From Thiomonas sp. (lineage in GTDB: Bacteria; Pseudomonadota; Gammaproteobacteria; Burkholderiales; Burkholderiaceae), in NCBI GenBank assembly GCA_027443745.1, contig DAIAZB010000118.1:1-15416 (forward strand): a stretch of DNA of 15,416 bases, written 5' to 3'. This document shows positions 12,672 through 15,416 of the stretch, in pieces. The translations under genes were made by a program, and so were the position numbers. Numbering within the stretch: position 1 is the first letter of the stretch; every line of letters begins with the position of its first letter. The notes under the pieces were generated by a model. The model saw only the letters and a program-made list of their open reading frames with translations. It made no database searches and was not told where the DNA came from.

Positions 12672-13983
12672 AGTGCCCTGGAAACTGCGTTTGTCCCACA
12701 TCCGGGTTGGCGCAGATCACCCAACGGTTCTTGCCGCTGCGTTTGGCCGAATACATGGCGTCGTCAGCACGCTGCAGCAACTCGAAGTTGTTGCGCGCGT
12801 GTTGCGGCACCATGGCCACACCGACGCTGGCGGTGACCTGCGTGTGTGGATGCAGGCCGAGGGACGCATCGCGCACGGCGCACACCAGTTTTTCGGCCAG
12901 CACGCCGGCGTCACGATCGCTGCGCAGCAGCGCCACGACGACGAATTCATCGCCACCGAGGCGGCCGACGACGTCGTCGCCACGCACGCTGGCGGCCAGT
13001 GCCTTGGCCACATGCATCAGCAGTCGGTCGCCCTCGTGGTGGCCGAGGCTGTCGTTCACCGGCTTGAATCCGTCCAGGTCGATGAAGCACACCGCCAACA
13101 ACTCGCCAGGCCGGCGACGCTCCAAGGCGACATCCAGCCGGCGCATGATGGCGCGGCGGCTGAGCACGCCGGTCAGTGCGTCGTGCTCGGCCTCGCGCTG
13201 CAGGCGCGCATGGCGGCGCACCTGATCGGTGACATCGCGCACGAAACACAGCAGCGAAACCATGCTGCCGGCGTCGTCGCGCAGGGCTGACAATGTCCAT
13301 TCGCTCCAGATCCGATGCCCATCGGGCAAATGGTGCGGCCGCTGCACCACGGAGGATTGCAACTCGCCCTGCCGGATGCGCCGCAGCGTGTCATGCCATT
13401 GCGGCAGGTTTTCAGGCGCCACGCCACGATCGAGGCAGTCCAGCCGCAAGCTCTGGCTGGCGGTGTAGCCGAGGATCTGCTCGGCCGAGCGCGACCAGCG
13501 TGTGACGCGCAGAGCGCCATCGGTTTCGACCACGCCCCACGGGGCATTGAGCATGTGCTGCTCCAGCAGCCAGTTCGATCGGCGCAGTGATTCGGCCAGT
13601 ACGACATCGTTGTGGATATCGAACGCCACGGTGTAGACGGCCGTCACCTCCCCCTGGGCGGTAAGTTCGGGAAAGACCTGGACCCGGCCCCAGCGCGGCG
13701 GCTGCAAGTGGGTCAAGAGGCGCTCATACTCGGCTGGCTGGCCCTGGAAGGCCCGTGAGAAGGCGTTCTGGGCACGCTCCCAGGCCTCGACGCCATAAAG
13801 CTCGGCCAGGGTTCTGCCGAGCAAAGCCTGCGCCTGCAAGCGGGCCCAGCGCAGGTAAGGCGGATTGCAGAAGGTCAGACGCGATTGCGCATCCCAGCGG
13901 CCGATGGGAAGGTCGACGGCCTCGAGCAGGCGGCGGACCGCGGCCGAATCGGTGAGATCGTCCAGTGGAAAGGTCGTGTCCAT
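12658..13983 (-). CDS. PAS-PAS-GGDEF diguanylate cyclase
   Basis: A 441-residue protein that would make cyclic di-GMP from two GTP. The start MDTTFPLDDLTD at 13983 is preferred: the frame is open to 14139, but those 52 extra codons look non-coding and have no better ribosome site. Two PAS-like sensor domains precede the catalytic domain: one at ~18-128 (LPIGRWDAQSRLTFCNPPYLRW) and one at ~140-253 (APWGVVETDGALRVTRWSRSAEQILGY, ending FVRDVTDQVRRHARLQ). The GGDEF domain (~264-423) has the start DALTGVLSRRA, the metal-binding CFIDLDGFKPVND, an intact active site GRLGGDEF (GGDEF at 343-347) and an intact inhibitory I-site RGDD (334-337), five residues before it. No EAL domain and no membrane segment are present, so it is a soluble, product-inhibited cyclase. 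The PAS ligand is unknown. Confidence 0.93.
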   Translation of the reverse strand: MDTTFPLDDLTDSAAVRRLLEAVDLPIGRWDAQSRLTFCNPPYLRWARLQAQALLGRTLAELYGVEAWERAQNAFSRAFQGQPAEYERLLTHLQPPRWGRVQVFPELTAQGEVTAVYTVAFDIHNDVVLAESLRRSNWLLEQHMLNAPWGVVETDGALRVTRWSRSAEQILGYTASQSLRLDCLDRGVAPENLPQWHDTLRRIRQGELQSSVVQRPHHLPDGHRIWSEWTLSALRDDAGSMVSLLCFVRDVTDQVRRHARLQREAEHDALTGVLSRRAIMRRLDVALERRRPGELLAVCFIDLDGFKPVNDSLGHHEGDRLLMHVAKALAASVRGDDVVGRLGGDEFVVVALLRSDRDAGVLAEKLVCAVRDASLGLHPHTQVTASVGVAMVPQHARNNFELLQRADDAMYSAKRSGKNRWVICANPDVGQTQFPGHSSVV

Positions 13984-14298
13984 GCCGGACTCACAGGCGC
14001 GTGCGGCAAGCCCCACGATCAGGGAGTGGCAGTCTGCGACTCCACCACTGCTTGATCCAACCCTGTCGCCCCATACCGTCCCCTTGGCCTCGCATCGTCG
14101 CGCCTGGATCTCGTGGCCCGGTGCGCGTGGGTGAAGCATACGTCCAGATTCAGACTGTTTTGTGCGGAACGACCCTGATGCAGGCCTACACTAGTGTTCA
14201 ATTGTTCCTGTTTTTGCAGTATTTTTTGCCTGCCGCTTACCTGCTTGTGCTCTGCCTGTCCAAGCGCCGCCTTCCACCGATCCCCACATTTCCATTCC
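13984..14298. other. Divergent intergenic region between the cyclase and pyk (315 bp)
   Basis: No convincing gene is seen. A leftward open extension of the cyclase frame reaches 14139 but lacks start-site support. The right half is AT-richer and probably holds the pyk promoter: the palindrome ACACTAGTGT (14188-14197) is followed by TTCAAT (14197-14202) and TATTTT (14220-14225) with 17 bp between, a weak -35/-10 pair. The pyk leader after that is C-rich and has no obvious ribosome site close to the start codon. Confidence 0.4.
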
Positions 14299-15416
14299 AT
14301 GTCCCGTGCAACCAAAATCGTGGCCACCATCGGCCCGGCCAGTTCTTCACCCGAAGTCCTCGAACGCATCATCCGCGCCGGGGTCGATGTGGTTCGGCTC
14401 AATTTTTCCCATGGCAAGGCGCAAGACCATATCGACCGCGCCGTCCTGGTGCGTGACACGGCCAAGCGCTGCGGCCGTGAGGTCGCCATCATGGCCGATC
14501 TGCAAGGGCCGAAAATCCGCGTCGGTAAATTCGCCGACGGCAAGATCATGCTGGAAAAAGGCAGCCGATTCACCCTGGACGCGGCCTGCGAACTGGGCAA
14601 TGTGGAGATCGCCGGGCTGGACTACAAGGATCTTCCCGGCGACGTGAAACAGGGCGACCGCCTGCTGCTCAACGATGGCCTGATCGTGCTTGCGGTCGAC
14701 GCCGTGGAAGGCTCGAAGATCATCACCACGGTGGTCATCGGCGGCGAACTGTCGAACAACAAAGGCATCAACAAGCAGGGTGGCGGCCTATCGGCGCCGG
14801 CCCTCACGGCCAAGGACATGGAGGATATCCGTACCGCGATGGCTTTCCAGGCCGACTATCTGGCCGTGTCGTTCCCGAAGAACGCCACCGACATGGAACT
14901 GGCGCGGCAGTTGGCGAATGTGGCCGGTGCGGCCCATGGCCACAAACCGGCGCTCATCGCCAAGATCGAGCGTGCCGAGGCCATTCCGGCGCTGGCCGAC
15001 ATCCTGAAGGCGTCCGACGGCATCATGGTGGCTCGCGGAGACCTGGCCGTCGAGGTGGGCAACGCTGCCGTTCCGGCATTGCAAAAACGCATGATCCGCA
15101 TGGCCCGCGACATGGATCGCGTGGTGATCACCGCGACGCAGATGATGGAGTCGATGATCACCAATGCCGTGCCGACCCGCGCCGAAGTGTCGGACGTGGC
15201 CAACGCCGTGCTCGATGGCACGGACGCGGTCATGCTCTCAGCGGAAACCGCCGCCGGCAAATACCCGGTTGAAACGGTGGAAGCCATGGCCAGCATCTGC
15301 GTCGAAGCCGAGCGCTTCGAGGAAATGAAACTCGAGCGCGACTTCGTCGACAAGAGCTTCACGCGCATCGACCATTCCATCGCCATGGCGGCGCTGTTCA
15401 CGGCACACCATCTCGG
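14299..15416 (+). CDS. pykA: Pyruvate kinase, PykA type (3' end beyond window)
   Basis: 372 codons are present out of an expected ~475-480; the frame is open to the window edge. The enzyme converts PEP and ADP to pyruvate and ATP in the cytoplasm. It begins MSRATKIVATIGPASSS. Catalytic features are Arg33 and NFSHG (35-39), the catalytic Lys222 in LIAKIERAEA, the metal site MVARGDLAVEV (243-253), ATQMMESM (279-286) and DGTDAVMLSAETAAGKYP. The lid (B) domain is ~72-165. ADLQGPKIRVG carries Lys rather than Glu at the position linked to potassium dependence, and LSNNKGINKQGGG is shared with E. coli PykA, so this is the PykA (potassium-independent) type; the allosteric C-terminal domain is mostly out of view. 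It uses the same PEP pool as the PTS enzyme I at 6059. Confidence 0.96.
   Translation, partial: MSRATKIVATIGPASSSPEVLERIIRAGVDVVRLNFSHGKAQDHIDRAVLVRDTAKRCGREVAIMADLQGPKIRVGKFADGKIMLEKGSRFTLDAACELGNVEIAGLDYKDLPGDVKQGDRLLLNDGLIVLAVDAVEGSKIITTVVIGGELSNNKGINKQGGGLSAPALTAKDMEDIRTAMAFQADYLAVSFPKNATDMELARQLANVAGAAHGHKPALIAKIERAEAIPALADILKASDGIMVARGDLAVEVGNAAVPALQKRMIRMARDMDRVVITATQMMESMITNAVPTRAEVSDVANAVLDGTDAVMLSAETAAGKYPVETVEAMASICVEAERFEEMKLERDFVDKSFTRIDHSIAMAALFTAHHL

Noticed and set aside
13984..14139. N-terminal 52-codon extension of the diguanylate cyclase
   Set aside because: Sequence is not domain-like and no ribosome site supports the ATG at 14139; MDTTFP at 13983 precedes the first PAS domain directly.

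Overview
The window is GC-rich DNA from a Gram-negative bacterium, most likely a betaproteobacterium of the order Burkholderiales. The evidence is a regulatory-type PTS (EIIA of the mannose class, HPr and EI, with no sugar permease in view), a PglL-type protein-glycosylation ligase, a BepA-like M48 protease, and GC-rich nested-hairpin repeats of a kind common between genes in that order. A Thiomonas-like genus is possible but cannot be proved from the sequence. Fifteen protein genes are supported. Two of them run off the edges: a TolC-type outer membrane protein on the left and pyruvate kinase on the right.

Region 1 (1-1792). The 5' end of an outer-membrane efflux protein gene reads leftward, with two phased palindromes upstream. 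Next is an exported thioredoxin-like protein, also leftward, whose last ~50 codons run through a tandem pair of 83/84-bp intergenic-type repeats. A lipoprotein gene reads rightward.

Region 2 (1937-7816). EIIA and ptsH overlap by 7 bp. ptsI, which normally follows directly, lies 3.4 kb further on. The gap holds an envelope/metal-stress-like cassette: a His/Met-rich Spy/CpxP-family periplasmic protein, an OmpR-type response regulator and its histidine kinase (ATGA overlap), a perfect bidirectional terminator, and a convergent gene for a small periplasmic protein resembling CHRD or Cu/Zn-SOD-like folds.

Region 3 (7887-11299). A BepA-like periplasmic M48 metalloprotease with a Tat-like signal overlaps, by ATGA, a PglL-type O-oligosaccharyltransferase. 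This looks like an envelope maturation pair.

Region 4 (11535-15416). An AzlC/AzlD branched-chain amino acid exporter pair (azlC starts at TTG) converges with a leftward PAS-PAS-GGDEF diguanylate cyclase. The latter is divergent from pykA-type pyruvate kinase, which runs off the right edge.

The best candidate for something unusual is the Spy-TCS-CHRD cassette splitting the PTS genes. The next best is the protein C-terminus built from mobile-type repeats. No transposase, CRISPR array, rRNA or tRNA was recognised.
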